Assembly (NCBI GenBank): GCA_950295325.1 | Contig: OX485809.1 | Span: 13,580,001-13,644,000, forward strand | DNA length: 64,000 nucleotides | Reading direction: 5' to 3' | Source of the DNA: Polytrichum commune | Lineage: Eukaryota > Streptophyta > Polytrichopsida > Polytrichales > Polytrichaceae | Part shown: piece after piece, positions 43,358 through 54,115 of the stretch | Numbering within the stretch: position 1 is the stretch's first letter | Layout of the letters: each line of letters starts with the position of its first letter | The notes under the pieces: generated by a model | Told to the model about the DNA's origin: nothing | Database searches by the model: none | Seen by the model: only the letters and a program-made list of their open reading frames with translations | Translations under genes and position numbers: made by a program

Positions 43358-43599
43358 GGTTATGGGCCCACTTTGCTTTAGAGCTTAGAGATCAACTTAG
43401 GAAGAGGTAGGAGAGAGCCGGATCTGATCGGAGGCGATTTGGAGGTGTTTCAAGCTTTTGGTGGAGTTTTGGAGTTTTGGAGCACTTTTGGAGCGCCTTG
43501 GAGCATTCTTGGACACTTGGACCAGCGTGGAGGACACCTTAGGTTGAGGTTCATTGTATCTTGAGTGTTTATGTGAGATCGATTCGCATTTTGAGGTGA

Positions 43600-44770
43600 T
43601 TAGAGTTCCAAAAGCCTTAGTTGTGGCTTTTTGATGGTTATGTAGTTATTAAGCTTAGTTTTGGAGTGGAAAGGTGCTGACTTGAGAGATCCATCCATTC
43701 TATGCTTACTTTGAGGTGTTTTGAGTTCCAAAAGGCTTAGGTGTGGCTTTTTGATGGTTATGTAGTTATTAAGCTTAGTTTTGGAGTGGAAAGGTGCTGA
43801 CTTGAGAGATCCATCCATTCTATGCTAACTTTGAGGTGTTTTGAGTTCCAAAAGGCTTAGGTGTGGCTTTTTGATGGTTATGTAGTTATTAAGCTTAGTT
43901 TTGGAGTGGAAAGGTGCTGACTTGAGAGATCCATCCATTCAAGACTAACTTTGAGGTGTTTTGAGTTCCAAAAGCCTTAGTTGTGGCTTTTTGATGGTTA
44001 TGTAGGTATTAAGCTTAGTTTTGGAGTGGAAAGGTGCTGACTTGAGAGATCCATCCATTCTATGCTTACTTTGAGGTGTTTTGAGTTCCAAAAGGCTTAG
44101 GTGTGGCTTTTTGATGGTTATGTAGTTATTAAGCTTAGTTTTGGAGTGGAAAGGTGCTGACTTGAGAGATCCATCCATTCTATGCTAACTTTGAGGTGTT
44201 TTGAGTTCCAAAAGGCTTAGTTGTGGCTTTTTGATGGTTATGTAGTTATTTGGCTTAGTTTTGGAGTGGAAAGGTGCTGACTTGAGAGATCCATCCATTC
44301 AAAATTAACTTTGAGGTGTTTTGAGTTCCAAAAGGCTTAGTTTTGGCTTTTTGATGGTTATGTAGTTATTTGGCTTAGTTTTGGAGTGGAAAGGTGCTGA
44401 CTTGAGAGATCCATCCATTCAAAACTAACTTTGAGGTGTTTTGAGTTCCAAAAGGCTTAGTTTTGGCTTTTTGATGGTTATGTAGTTATTTGGCTTAGTT
44501 TTGGAGTGGAAAGGTGCTGACTTGAGAGATCCATCCATTCAAGACTAACTTTGAGGTGTTTTGAGTTCCAAAAAGCTTAGTTGTGGTTTTTTGATGGTTA
44601 TGTAGTTATTTGGCTTAGTTTTGGAGTGGAAAGGTGCTAACTTGAGAGATCCATCCATTCAAAACTAACTTTGAGGTGTTTTGAGTTCCAAAAGGCTTAG
44701 TTTTGGCTTTTTGATGGTTATGTAGTCATTTGGCTTAGCTTTGGAGTGGAAAGGTGCTGACTTGAGTGTG
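43600..44770 (+). repeat. 120-bp tandem repeats in the A5 leader
   Basis: About ten units, the longest array in the window. Sense boxes: gttccaaaaggcttag, tttttgatggttat, ggaaaggtgctgacttgag. Two variant classes (ttaagcttag near the LTR, tttggcttag near gag) occupy different halves. Confidence 0.95.
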
Positions 44771-44880
44771 TGAGAACCTTGAATTAATTCCAAAGTTTAA
44801 AATCAAATTCTAAAATTTTCGAGGGTTTTTTAGCCCTCGTCGTACATTAAGTGAGTGGGAGCTTGCATTTGAGTTGCAAA

Positions 44881-45560
44881 ATGGCTTCTAGTGAGGGCGA
44901 TGGCCACATCACGCTCGACAAGTTCGGCGGCGACAACTTCAACCTCTACAAGTTCAAGTTGGAGATGGTGATGTCCACCAAAGACCTTTGGGAGATCGTG
45001 GAGGGTTCGGAGTTGCCGCCACCGTCCACGGCGAGCGACGAGGTCAAGAAGGCGTACGAGCGTCGATGCAAGAAAGCCTTCGCCATCATTGCCACGAGCT
45101 TGGTGGACAAGGAGTTGGCGCACATCAAAGGGTGTAAAGGACCGGCGGAAGCGTGGAAGACGTTGTGCAACATCCATGAAACCAAAAGCTTGTCCAACAT
45201 CTTGTTCATTAGGCGGAAGTTTTTCACCATCAAGATGGACGAAGGCGCCGACATCCTCGACCACATCAACAAGGTAAAATCTCTCGCCGACCAACTCACA
45301 TGCTTGGAGGTGCCAATGAAGGACGAGGATGTGGTCATGACCTTGCTCGATAGCCTACCGCCTTCATTCGACCATTTGATCACGGCGTTGGAGACGCGCC
45401 CCATGAAGGAACTCACGTTGGATTTCATCACCGCACGTCTCATGCACGAGGTGTCCAAGAGGAAGGAGAAGGAGCCTCAAGGAGACGATGCGGCCATGTT
45501 GTCCCGCCAACCTCGCACGTTCGACAACAACGAGAGGCGAGGCGACGGCCCGAGGTGCTA
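44881..45560 (+). pseudogene. A-type gag, truncated
   Basis: Native ATG (MASSEGDG) and an intact gag capsid region up to GDGPRCY, the first residues of the zinc knuckle, then the joint. The rest of the knuckle and all pol functions are lost. Confidence 0.9.
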
Positions 45561-46255
45561 TTGGCGTTGAGATGCCCCAACCTCTTGTGCCAAAGCTCCA
45601 AAGGATGCGAGTTGGCCTCGGAATGCGCCAAAGAACTCGTTTCGGCCCCATTCAACACGTTGGTGTCCAATTGGTACAAATTGGACTCCAACGACGCCAC
45701 GCCCAACATCTCGCCGTTGCTCGCCCTCACCACGCATCCCAACGAGTTGAAATGCACTTTCAAACCCCTCGAAATGAGCTTGCTCACCGAAAGCAAGTTG
45801 GAATGCATTTTCGGCACATGAAGCACGTCGTGCATTCTAATGCTCCGCACACGCCCTTTCACGCGTGTTTCCACTAGTATGGAGCCTTTGCCTACGGCAT
45901 CTACCATGCCGTTATCACCCATAAACACTTTGCGACCCGTGACGGGTTCGTAAGTGTCGAAAAAATGCTTATGTGGTGTCATGTGTTGCGAGGCCCCCGA
46001 ATCCACGATCCATCTAGTGGCGGACGTTTTAGACGCCCCATCTCTCGCTACAAATGCAAAATCATCACTCGACCTTGCCATGTTTGCGTTCGCCTTGCGT
46101 TTCATTCGACAATTACGAGCAATGTGGCCCAACTTACCACAATTGTAGCACCTCGGGCCGTCGCCGCGCCTCTCGTTGTTGTCGAACGCTCGATGTTGGC
46201 GGGACAACATGGCCGCATCGTCGCCTTGAGGCTCCTTCTCCTTCCTCTTGGACAC
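45557..46255 (-). pseudogene. B-type gag/protease/pre-integrase fragment
   Basis: Carries the CCHC knuckle, protease DSGASQHM and LWHKRLGHLNANS. It is cut on the left by the gcta joint and on the right, after KRKEKE at gacac (46251-46255), by a hybrid LTR. It parallels 52577-53275 at a constant 7020-bp offset, with about seven differences. Confidence 0.88.
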
Positions 46256-46447
46256 TATTGAGAAATGAGAGGAGAAAGCAAAGACATCAGCGTAGAAAGG
46301 TAGAACACAACACACAAGGATTGCATACAATGGAGAGAGTGATTAGCTCCTCCCCTTATGCCTTTATTTATATGTATGGGTTAGGACCAGCGTAGAGAAC
46401 CCATATGGGACAATGTCACCGTTGCAACCTAACACTATCTTCCAATA
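46256..46447 (-). repeat. hybrid LTR: B-type U5/R, A-type U3
   Basis: The left half reads B (gaggagaaagcaaagacatc, acacacaagg); the right half reads A (tatgtatgggttaggaccag, ctatcttccaata). The switch lies in the shared 55-bp interval from gcatacaatgg to ttatatgt, which covers the TATA box and the predicted U3/R boundary. It starts tattgagaa. Confidence 0.9.
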
Positions 46448-47955
46448 CTCCCACTTTGCGAGGTGGCATTGTTCTCCAACCCCATTATTTCACTTAACCC
46501 CTCATGCCTATCTCTCGCTAAAGCCTTTGTTAGAATGTCCGCTACCATATATTGCGTTGGACAATATTCTAACTCTACAATTTTGTTTTCAATTTTTTCT
46601 CTAATGAAATGATGTTGCACGTCTATATGCTTCGACCTATCATGGTTGGTTGGGTTCTTAGCTAATGCCATAGAACCTTGGTTGTCGCACATGATGGTCG
46701 TGGCCTCCTCTTGTACACAACCTACATCCTCCATTAATTGCCTTAGCCAAATGGCCTCCCTCGTGCATCGGTTCATGGCCATGTACTCCGCCTCCATTGT
46801 TGATTGTGCCACCGTTTGTTGCCGTTTGCTATTCCACGAAACGGCTCCCTCTCCAACAAAGAATACGTACCCGGACGTGGACCTACGGTTTTCCATAGTA
46901 AGCACCTTTTTATACCATAAAAACTTAGTAAGCACCCATAGTATACCGTTTTCCTCAACTTGCATACGAGATGCTCTCGGCCTTTTTGCACGAACCCCTC
47001 CGGTTGCTCCATGTAGATCACCACGTCCAATTCGCCGTTCAAGAATGCGGTCTTCACGTCCATTTGATGTATTTCCAAGCCCATGGCCGCCGCCAATGCG
47101 AGTATGACTCGAATGGTGTTGAATTTGGCCACCGGTGCAAAGGTTTCGCTAAAGTCTACGCCTTCCACTTGCGAGCACCCCTTTGCTACTAACCTTGCTT
47201 TGAAACGAACCACCACGCCTCTCTCATCTTTTTTCGTTTTAAACACCCATTTGCACTTCACGGCCTTGCGGCCCTTCGGCAACGGAGTTAACTCCCACGT
47301 GCCGTTGGCAATGAGAGATTCGAACTCCTCTTGCATAGCCAACTCCCACTCGCTCGCATCACTCGATTCAATGGCCTCTCTCACATTTCTAGGTTCCCCG
47401 ATGGTTGCCATGTTTGCATGCTCTTTGTCTTGGGGCGGCGGAATGTGGTTCTTCCACCATTCCCCGAGCGGTTTGCGTGCCCTATCCGGATACCTAGAAT
47501 GGCCCATGGTTTCATTGCTATGTTGCGGTGGTGGAGGTGCTTTGGTTGCGGGTTTCTTACCGTAGTCAAGTTTCGATGCAGTTACGGCGCTGCCCGTCCG
47601 TCTTGATGGTGAAAAACTTGCGCCTAATGAACAAGATGTTGGACAAGCTTTTGGTTTCGTGGATGTTGCACAACGTCTTCCACGCTTCCGCCGGTCCTTT
47701 ACACCCTTTGATGTGCGCCAACTCCTTGTCCACCAAGCTCGTGGCAATGATGGCGAAGGCTTTCTTGCATCGACGCTCGTACGCCTTCTTCACCTCGTCG
47801 CTCGCCGTGGACGGTGGCGGCAACTCCGAACCCTCCACGATCTCCCAAAGGTCTTTGGTGGACATCACCATCTCCAACTTGAACTTGTAGAGGTTGAAGT
47901 TGTCGCCGCCGAACTTGTCGAGCGTGATGTGGCCATCGCCCTCACTAGAAGCCAT
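46435..47955 (-). pseudogene. A-type gag-pol with two deletions and filler DNA
   Basis: Remaining pieces are the gag N-terminus from ATG 47955 to FFTIK (about 47597), the GEWWKNH-RT segment (46947-47579) up to VCKLRKT, and the RNase H end (46435-46895). Integrase, protease, knuckle and RT catalytic region are gone. Confidence 0.88.
46896..46946. other. 51-bp filler DNA at a deletion joint
   Basis: Not found in intact pol. Contains the direct repeat tagtaagcacc twice, 29 bp apart, and related tatacc/agtatacc pieces, as in templated end-joining repair. Confidence 0.75.
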
Positions 47956-48059
47956 TTTGCAACTCAAATGCAAGCTCCCACTCACTTAATGTACGACGAG
48001 GGCTAAAAAACCCTCGAAAATTTTAGAATTTGATTTTAAACTTTGGAATTAATTCAAGG

Positions 48060-49084
48060 TTCTCATACACTCAAGTCAGCACCTTTCCACTCCAAAGCTA
48101 AGCCAAATAACTATATAACCATCCAAAAGCCAAAACTAAACCTTTTGGAACTCAAAACACCTCAAAGTTAGTTTTGAATGGATGGATCTCTCAAGTCAGC
48201 ACCTTTCCACTCCAAAACTAAGCCAAATAACTAGATAACCATCAAAAAGCCACAACTAAGCCTTTTGGAACTCAAAACACCTCAAAGTAAGCATAGAATG
48301 GATGGATCTCTCAAGTCAGCACCTTTCCACTCCAAAACTAAGCTTAATAACTATATAACCATCAACAAGCCAAAACTAAGCCTTTTGGAACTCAAAACAC
48401 CTCAAAGTTAGTTTTGAATGGATGGATCTCTCAAGTCAGCACCTTTCCACTCCAAAACTAAGCTTAATAACTAGATAACCATCAAAAAGCCACAACTAAG
48501 CCTTTTGGAACTCAAAACACCTCAAAGTAAGCATAGAATGGATGGATCTCTCAAGTCAGCACCTTTCCACTCCAAAACTAAGCGTAATAACTATATAACC
48601 ATCAAAAAGCCACAACTAAGCCTTTTGGAACTCAAAACACCTCAAAGTAAGCATAGAATGGATGGATCTCTCAAGTCAGCACCTTTCCACTCCAAAACTA
48701 AGCTTAATAACTATATAACCGTCAAAAAGCCACACCTAAGCCTTTTGGAACTCAAAACACCTCAAAGTAAGCATAGAATGGATGGATCTCTCAAGTCAGC
48801 ACCTTTCCACTCCAAAACTAAGCTTAATAACTATATAACCGTCAAAAAGCCACACCTAAGCCTTTTGGAACTCAAAACACCTCAAAGTAAGCATAGAATG
48901 GATGGATCTCTCAAGTCAGCACCTTTCCACTCCAAAACTAAGCTTAATAACTACATAACCATCAAAAAGCCACACCTAAGCCTTTTGGAACTCAAAACAC
49001 CTCAAAGTAAGCATAGAATGGATGGATCTCTTAAGTCAGCACCTTTCCACTCCAAAACTAAGCTTAATAACTACATAACCATCA
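48060..49084 (-). repeat. 120-bp tandem repeats in the A3 leader
   Basis: About eight and a half units, mostly with gtaagcatag joints. The array stops mid-unit after ataaccatca, where unrelated sequence begins. Confidence 0.93.
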
Positions 49085-49774
49085 ATGTAAAATATTAATA
49101 TCATATGCACGGATGGAACGTGAACAGTGCACCCCAAATTGTTTTGGCGGCATTTAGAGCGCGACCAAGCCCGTGCCCGAACCGTGGCCGAATGTGCTCG
49201 CACTCATTTTTATGTGTCATGTGAATTTGTGTGTCACACATACTATTACCGCACGCAGTTGGAAATGAAGTTCGGACTGAACTCTCAATACGCTGGACGT
49301 GGCAAACTGTTGGATCTGACCGCTGCAAGCATTTAACTAATGGGAAATAGGAGGTTAAGTACTTTATGCGCGCAATCCAGACTGTTCGGAATCGACTGCA
49401 GCTTCAGATAATTAATTGTCCGATATGTCAATCAATGACATGTGTACGTACCACATGATTTGCAGGCCCTGCAAAAATATGGATCCCTTCTTGTGCAGGA
49501 ATACCTACTGGAATTGGGATTTGATGTATAGTATTTGCTCAATATCGACGACGAAATCTAATGACTGCATAATGTACATGTAGTTGTGAAGACCATGCAC
49601 GCAATGACCGCTCTAACAAAGTGTGACCGAAATGTTCATTTCCATGTGGCAGTCAATGGAAACACCAAGTGTACCATGAAATGGCGTTTGGTGGACCTCG
49701 CGGAAAAACAATGGTCAAAAGAACCGCAATGGGAAACCGACTACGGTTCTTTTTTACCATGTTTTCTACTAGTG
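49085..49774. other. 690-bp unique island between two broken elements
   Basis: It matches no part of the copia family. Base composition is more balanced than in the AT-rich flanks. Short frames (49127-49336 plus, 49586-49760 plus) show no known motif. It replaces the 5' LTR of A3 on the left and most of the 3' LTR of B3 on the right, so it may be captured or original host DNA. Confidence 0.6.
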
Positions 49775-52700
49775 CTAACACTACCTTCCAATACTCCCAC
49801 TTTGCGAGGTGGCATTGTACTCCAACCCCATTATTTCACTTAACATCTCATGCCTATCCCTCGCTAAAGCCTTTGTAAGAATATCCGCTACCATATATTG
49901 CGTTGGACAATATTCTAGCTCTACAACATTGTTTTCGATTTTCTCTCTAATAAAATGGTGTTGCACATCTATATGTTTTGACCTATCATGGTTGGTTGGG
50001 TTCTTAGCTAATGCCATAGAACCTTGGTTGTCGCACATCATGGTCGTCGCCTCCTCTTGTGCACAACCTACATCCTCCATTAGTTGCCTTAGCCAAATGG
50101 CCTCCCTCGTGCATCGGTTCATGGCCATGTACTCCGCCTCCATTGTGGATTGAGCCACCGTTTGTTGTCGTTTGCTATTCCACGCCACGGCCTCGTCTCC
50201 AACGAAGAAAACGTATCCGGAGGTAGACCTTCGGTTTTCCACATCGCCGGCCCAATCCGCGTCCGAATAACCTTTAAGGTTTATGTGTTGTCCTCCGATG
50301 CGCAACCTCATATCAATGGTGCCTTTCAAATATCGCATAATTCGTTTCACGGCCATCCAATGCATCGGACCCGGTTGCGACATAAACCGACTTACCACGC
50401 TTACCGCGAATGCGAGGTCCGGTCTTGTGGCCACCATTGCGTACATCAACGACCCCACCGCCCTTTGGTACGGAATGTCCTTCATTTCGTGTGAATGCTT
50501 CTCGTATTCCTCCTCCGAAAGCTTCGCCAATGAGGTCTTGGTGTCGAGCGGGGTTGAGATGGGCTTGCAATCACTCATGCCGAATCGCTCCAAAATGGTT
50601 TCGATGTAGCTTCGTTGATGCATGGTGATGGTGCGCGTCCTCCTATCCCGCTCGAAATGGACTCCGAGGAAAAAATGCAACTCGCCGAGGTCGCTCATCT
50701 TGAACTCCTTCTCGAGGCTAGATTTCAACTCGTTGATCACGTCCACGTTGCTTGCCAAGATGATGAGGTCGTCTACATATATGATTACAATCACAATGTA
50801 GTGGCAAGTTTGTAACACGTACAACGAGTGGTCCGCATGGCTCCTCGTAAAGCCTTTGTTCACAAAGAATATGTGAATGCACTCGTACCACGCTCGTCCG
50901 GATTGCTTCAATCCGTAGAGCGATTTCCCCAACTTGCATACGAGGTGCTCTCGGCCTTTTTGGACAAACCCCTCCGGTTGCTCCATGTAGATGACCACGT
51001 GCAATTCGCCGTTCAAGAATGCGGTCTTGACGTCCATTTGATGTATCTCCAAGCCCATGGCCGCCGCCATTGCGAGGATGACCCTAATGGTGTTGAATTT
51101 GGCCACGGGTGCGAAAGTCTCGCCGAAATCCACACCTTCCACTTGCGAGCACCCCTTGGCCACCAACCTCGCTTTGAAACGCACCACCACGCCGTTGGCA
51201 TCCTTCTTCGTGCGAAACACCCACTTGCATTTCACGGCCTTGCGGCCCTTCGGCAATGGAACCAACTCCCACGTGGCGTTGGCTATGAGAGATTCGTACT
51301 CCTCTTGCATAGCCGACTCCCACTCGCTCGCATCACTCGATTCAAATGCTTCTCTCAAGTTTCTAGGTTCCCCAACCATTGCTATGTTTGCGTGCTCATC
51401 GTCTTCGGGTTGCGGAATGTGGTTCTTCCACCATTCCCCAAGAGGTTTGCGTGGCCTATCCGGATACCTAGAATTGCCTATGGTCTCATTGCCATCTTGC
51501 GGTGGTGGAGGTGGTTTGGTTGCGGTTCTCTTACCGGCGTTAAGTTTCGATGCCTCCGCGCTACGAGTGGATTTCGCGGCCGGTACTTCGGCCTCCGACT
51601 CGTCCTCAATGTTCGGCTCCTCCTCGTCCGGCTCCGAAACGTCGCCGCTCGCATCCAACTCCTCCACTTCCGATTTGGGAGATATGTCCACCTTCACCGT
51701 CGGTACTTCATCAACTCTCCCACTTGGACAATCCTCCAAATGCGTTTTGTCTTCGAAAAACACCACGTCCGGACTCTTGATGATTTTCTTCGTCTCCAAG
51801 CACATGAGCCGATACGCCTTGGTGCCTTCGCAATATCCGAGGAACAAACACTTGACGCCCTTCGCATCCAACTTCGTTCGCCTTTGATCCGGCACCTTCG
51901 CGTAAGCCACGCATCCGAACACCCGCATGTGCGACACGTGCGGCATCCTCCCGCTCCACGCCTCCTCGGGTGTCATTCCTTCGACCGCCTTGGTCGGACA
52001 CCGGTTGCGTACGTACGCCGCATTGCACACCGCCTCCGCCCAAAATTCGTGGCCGAGGCGTTGGGCATGAATCATGGAGCGTGCCATCTCCACGATGGTC
52101 CGGTTGGCTCGCTCCGCCACGCCGTTTTGTTGCGGCGTGTAAAGTGAGGAGGTTTGCCGTGCAATGCCATGTTTGCTCAAGAAATCATCAAATGCCTTTG
52201 AAATGTATTCCCCCCCGTTATCCGACCTAAGAACCTTCACTACGTGCTCCGATTGCCTCTCCACCAAGGTTTTCCATTCTTTGAACCTTGCCAACACCTC
52301 CTTCTTGGACTTGAGCACGTACACCCAAATCTTGCGCGAGAAATCGTCAATGAAGGTGAGAAAATACCTTGCGCCCCCGATGGACGCCGTTTTCATCGGC
52401 CCGCACACGTCGGAATGCACGAGCTCCAAGATCTTGGTGGCGCGGGTGCCTCCGTCCGTGGGGAACGGTCGCCTCGCTTGTTTGCCCTCCACACATCCTT
52501 CGCATGCGAAGGAATGCACGTCGCCTTGCGCCGCTCCCACGTCCATCCCGCTCACCATGCTTTGGAGCATTTTCACGCTATTGGCGTTGAGATGCCCCAA
52601 CCTCTTGTGCCAAAGCTCCAAAGGATGCGAGTTGGCCTCGGAATGCGCCAAAGAACTCGTTTCGGCCCCATTCAACACGTTGGTGTCCAATTGGTACAAA

Positions 52701-53275
52701 TTGGACTCCAACGACGCCACGCCCAACATCTCGCCGTTGCTCGCCCTCACCACGCATCCCAACGAGTTGAAATGCACTTTCAAACCCCTCGAAATGAGCT
52801 TGCTCACCGAAAGCAAGTTGGAATGCATTTTCGGCACATGAAGCACGTCGTGCATTCTAATGCTCCGCACACGCCCTTTCACGCGTGTTTCCACTAGTAT
52901 GGAGCCTTTGCCTACGGCATCTACCATGCCGTTATCACCCATAAACACTTTGCGACCCGTCACGGGTTCGTAAGTGTCGAAAAAATGCTTATGTGGTGTC
53001 ATGTGTTGCGAGGCCCCCGAATCCACGATCCATCTAGTGGCGGACATTTTAGACGCCCCATCTCTCGCTACGAATGCAAAATCATCGCTCGCCCTTGCCA
53101 TGTTTGCGTTCACCTTGCGTTTCATTCGACAATTACGAGCAATGTGGCCCAACTTACCACAATTGTAGCACCTCGGCCCGTCGCCGCGCCTCTCGTTGTT
53201 GTCGAACGCTCGATGTTGGCGGGACAACATGGCCGCATCGTCGCCTTGAGGCTCCTTCTCCTTCCTCTTGGACAC
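49775..53275 (-). mobile_element. Ty1/copia element B3, both ends lost
   Basis: Only 19 bp of the 3' LTR U3 end remain (49775-49793, ctaacactac then cttccaata). Pol and gag are open from there to gag KRKEKE, where a hybrid LTR interrupts at gacac (53271-53275). The gag N-terminus, leader and 5' LTR are absent. Confidence 0.9.
49781..53275 (-). CDS. Ty1/copia gag-pol, subfamily B, N-terminally truncated
   Basis: About 1164 codons without a stop: knuckle, protease, DD35E integrase, RT and RNase H, all B type. Differences from B1 include MGVASLE for MLAVASLE-type residues, SLYTPQQ for SPYTPQQ, and GDEAVAWNS for GDGAVTWNS. The frame continues open into R-U5 of the interrupting LTR (no ATG in that frame), so a fusion from that promoter would need a non-AUG start. 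Confidence 0.88.
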   Translation of the reverse strand: MSKRKEKEPQGDDAAMLSRQHRAFDNNERRGDGPRCYNCGKLGHIARNCRMKRKVNANMARASDDFAFVARDGASKMSATRWIVDSGASQHMTPHKHFFDTYEPVTGRKVFMGDNGMVDAVGKGSILVETRVKGRVRSIRMHDVLHVPKMHSNLLSVSKLISRGLKVHFNSLGCVVRASNGEMLGVASLESNLYQLDTNVLNGAETSSLAHSEANSHPLELWHKRLGHLNANSVKMLQSMVSGMDVGAAQGDVHSFACEGCVEGKQARRPFPTDGGTRATKILELVHSDVCGPMKTASIGGARYFLTFIDDFSRKIWVYVLKSKKEVLARFKEWKTLVERQSEHVVKVLRSDNGGEYISKAFDDFLSKHGIARQTSSLYTPQQNGVAERANRTIVEMARSMIHAQRLGHEFWAEAVCNAAYVRNRCPTKAVEGMTPEEAWSGRMPHVSHMRVFGCVAYAKVPDQRRTKLDAKGVKCLFLGYCEGTKAYRLMCLETKKIIKSPDVVFFEDKTHLEDCPSGRVDEVPTVKVDISPKSEVEELDASGDVSEPDEEEPNIEDESEAEVPAAKSTRSAEASKLNAGKRTATKPPPPPQDGNETIGNSRYPDRPRKPLGEWWKNHIPQPEDDEHANIAMVGEPRNLREAFESSDASEWESAMQEEYESLIANATWELVPLPKGRKAVKCKWVFRTKKDANGVVVRFKARLVAKGCSQVEGVDFGETFAPVAKFNTIRVILAMAAAMGLEIHQMDVKTAFLNGELHVVIYMEQPEGFVQKGREHLVCKLGKSLYGLKQSGRAWYECIHIFFVNKGFTRSHADHSLYVLQTCHYIVIVIIYVDDLIILASNVDVINELKSSLEKEFKMSDLGELHFFLGVHFERDRRTRTITMHQRSYIETILERFGMSDCKPISTPLDTKTSLAKLSEEEYEKHSHEMKDIPYQRAVGSLMYAMVATRPDLAFAVSVVSRFMSQPGPMHWMAVKRIMRYLKGTIDMRLRIGGQHINLKGYSDADWAGDVENRRSTSGYVFFVGDEAVAWNSKRQQTVAQSTMEAEYMAMNRCTREAIWLRQLMEDVGCAQEEATTMMCDNQGSMALAKNPTNHDRSKHIDVQHHFIREKIENNVVELEYCPTQYMVADILTKALARDRHEMLSEIMGLEYNATSQSGSIGR

Positions 53276-53467
53276 TATTGAGAAATGAGAGGAGAAAGCA
53301 AAGACATCAGCGTAGAAAGGTAGAACACAACACACAAGGATTGCATACAATGGAGAGAGTGATTAGCTCCTCCCCTTATGCCTTTATTTATATGTATGGG
53401 TTAGGACCAGCGTAGAGAACCCATATGGGACAATGTCACCGTTGCAACCTAACACTATCTTCCAATA
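53276..53467 (-). repeat. hybrid LTR: B-type U5/R, A-type U3 (solo)
   Basis: Same sequence, same tattgagaa start and same target position (gacac) as the LTR at 46256-46447. After the U3 end only ctcc of the polypurine region remains before unrelated DNA begins. Confidence 0.9.
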
Positions 53468-53471
53468 CTCC

Positions 53472-53802
53472 ATGTCCTGAATTATTCCATGTACGAGGAC
53501 AACGTGGAACATCCACCTCTCCAATGAGGATGGCTCGGAAACATAGGCATACATATCTCTCGGAGTCCTTCTTAGTGGGTGCTTTGGCAAAGAAGATTTA
53601 TCAGAAGGATTCGACTTCCCCCTTGTTTCAGCTAAACCGTGATCCAAATGGCTTGAAGATGCGGTTTGAGGTAGCATTGGATGAATTGACGAAGACCAAT
53701 CTATCGGAAAGGTCAACCATCACACACGTAGTGAACATGTTGAAGTCGCCTCCCTACAACATGATTAGCCCGACAATGTGCTTCCGTGACATTGCAAAAT
53801 AG
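53472..53802 (+). pseudogene. terminal exon-like gene fragment, unknown family
   Basis: A plus-strand frame begins at the LTR boundary and ends with TAG at 53802. Readable parts include MARKHRHTYLSESFLVGALA, LKMRFEVALDELTKTNLSER and THVVNMLKSPPYNM. Composition is protein-like and unlike the copia genes, and an aataaa signal follows at about 53865. It looks like the last exon of a host gene, or a captured copy, cut by the LTR. I do not recognise the family. Confidence 0.5.
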
Positions 53803-53864
53803 AATTTTTTAGTTTCTTTTGCATCAATTTTGAATCATACCAATTTTGTAACCGTGGAGATATA

Positions 53865-53870
53865 AATAAA
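53865..53870 (+). terminator. candidate polyadenylation signal AATAAA
   Basis: aataaa about 63 bp after the stop codon of the exon-like frame, in AT-rich sequence with following ttgt-rich stretches. Confidence 0.4.
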
Positions 53871-53965
53871 GCCATCAATTTTTCATACAAAACTTGTATA
53901 TTGTATGACGTTTATGGATCTTAGTGCAATGATCAATCTTTCCCCCTAGCCATATTTATACATAG

Positions 53966-54115
53966 TATCTATGAGATACTTTTAGAAATCTCAAGTCTGT
54001 CTATATATAGATACTTTTAGAAGTCTCAAGTCTGTCTATATATAGATACTTTAAGAAGCCTCAAGTATTTCTATATATAGATACTTTAAGAAGCCTCAAG
54101 TATTTCTATATTTAA
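53966..54115. repeat. 35-bp tandem repeat, about four units
   Basis: Units at 54001, 54036 and 54071, with a diverged one before them: the palindrome ctatatatag, then atacttt, agaag and ctcaagt. Exact 35-bp spacing. Confidence 0.85.

Larger units (their letters stand above)
43168..45560 (+). mobile_element. 5' half of Ty1/copia element A5
   Basis: LTR 43168-43357, PBS box, 120-bp leader repeats and the first 226 gag codons, broken at a gcta microhomology (45557-45560) to B-type DNA of opposite orientation. The 3' part and right duplication (expected gtctt) are absent. Confidence 0.9.
46256..49084 (-). mobile_element. Ty1/copia element A3, internally deleted, 5' LTR lost
   Basis: 3' hybrid LTR (46256-46447), RNase H end, a 51-bp filler, RT part, a 17-bp filler, gag N-terminus and leader repeats, which break off at 49084 into unrelated DNA. 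Two internal deletions remove about 0.67 kb and 1.9 kb relative to A1. Confidence 0.88.
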
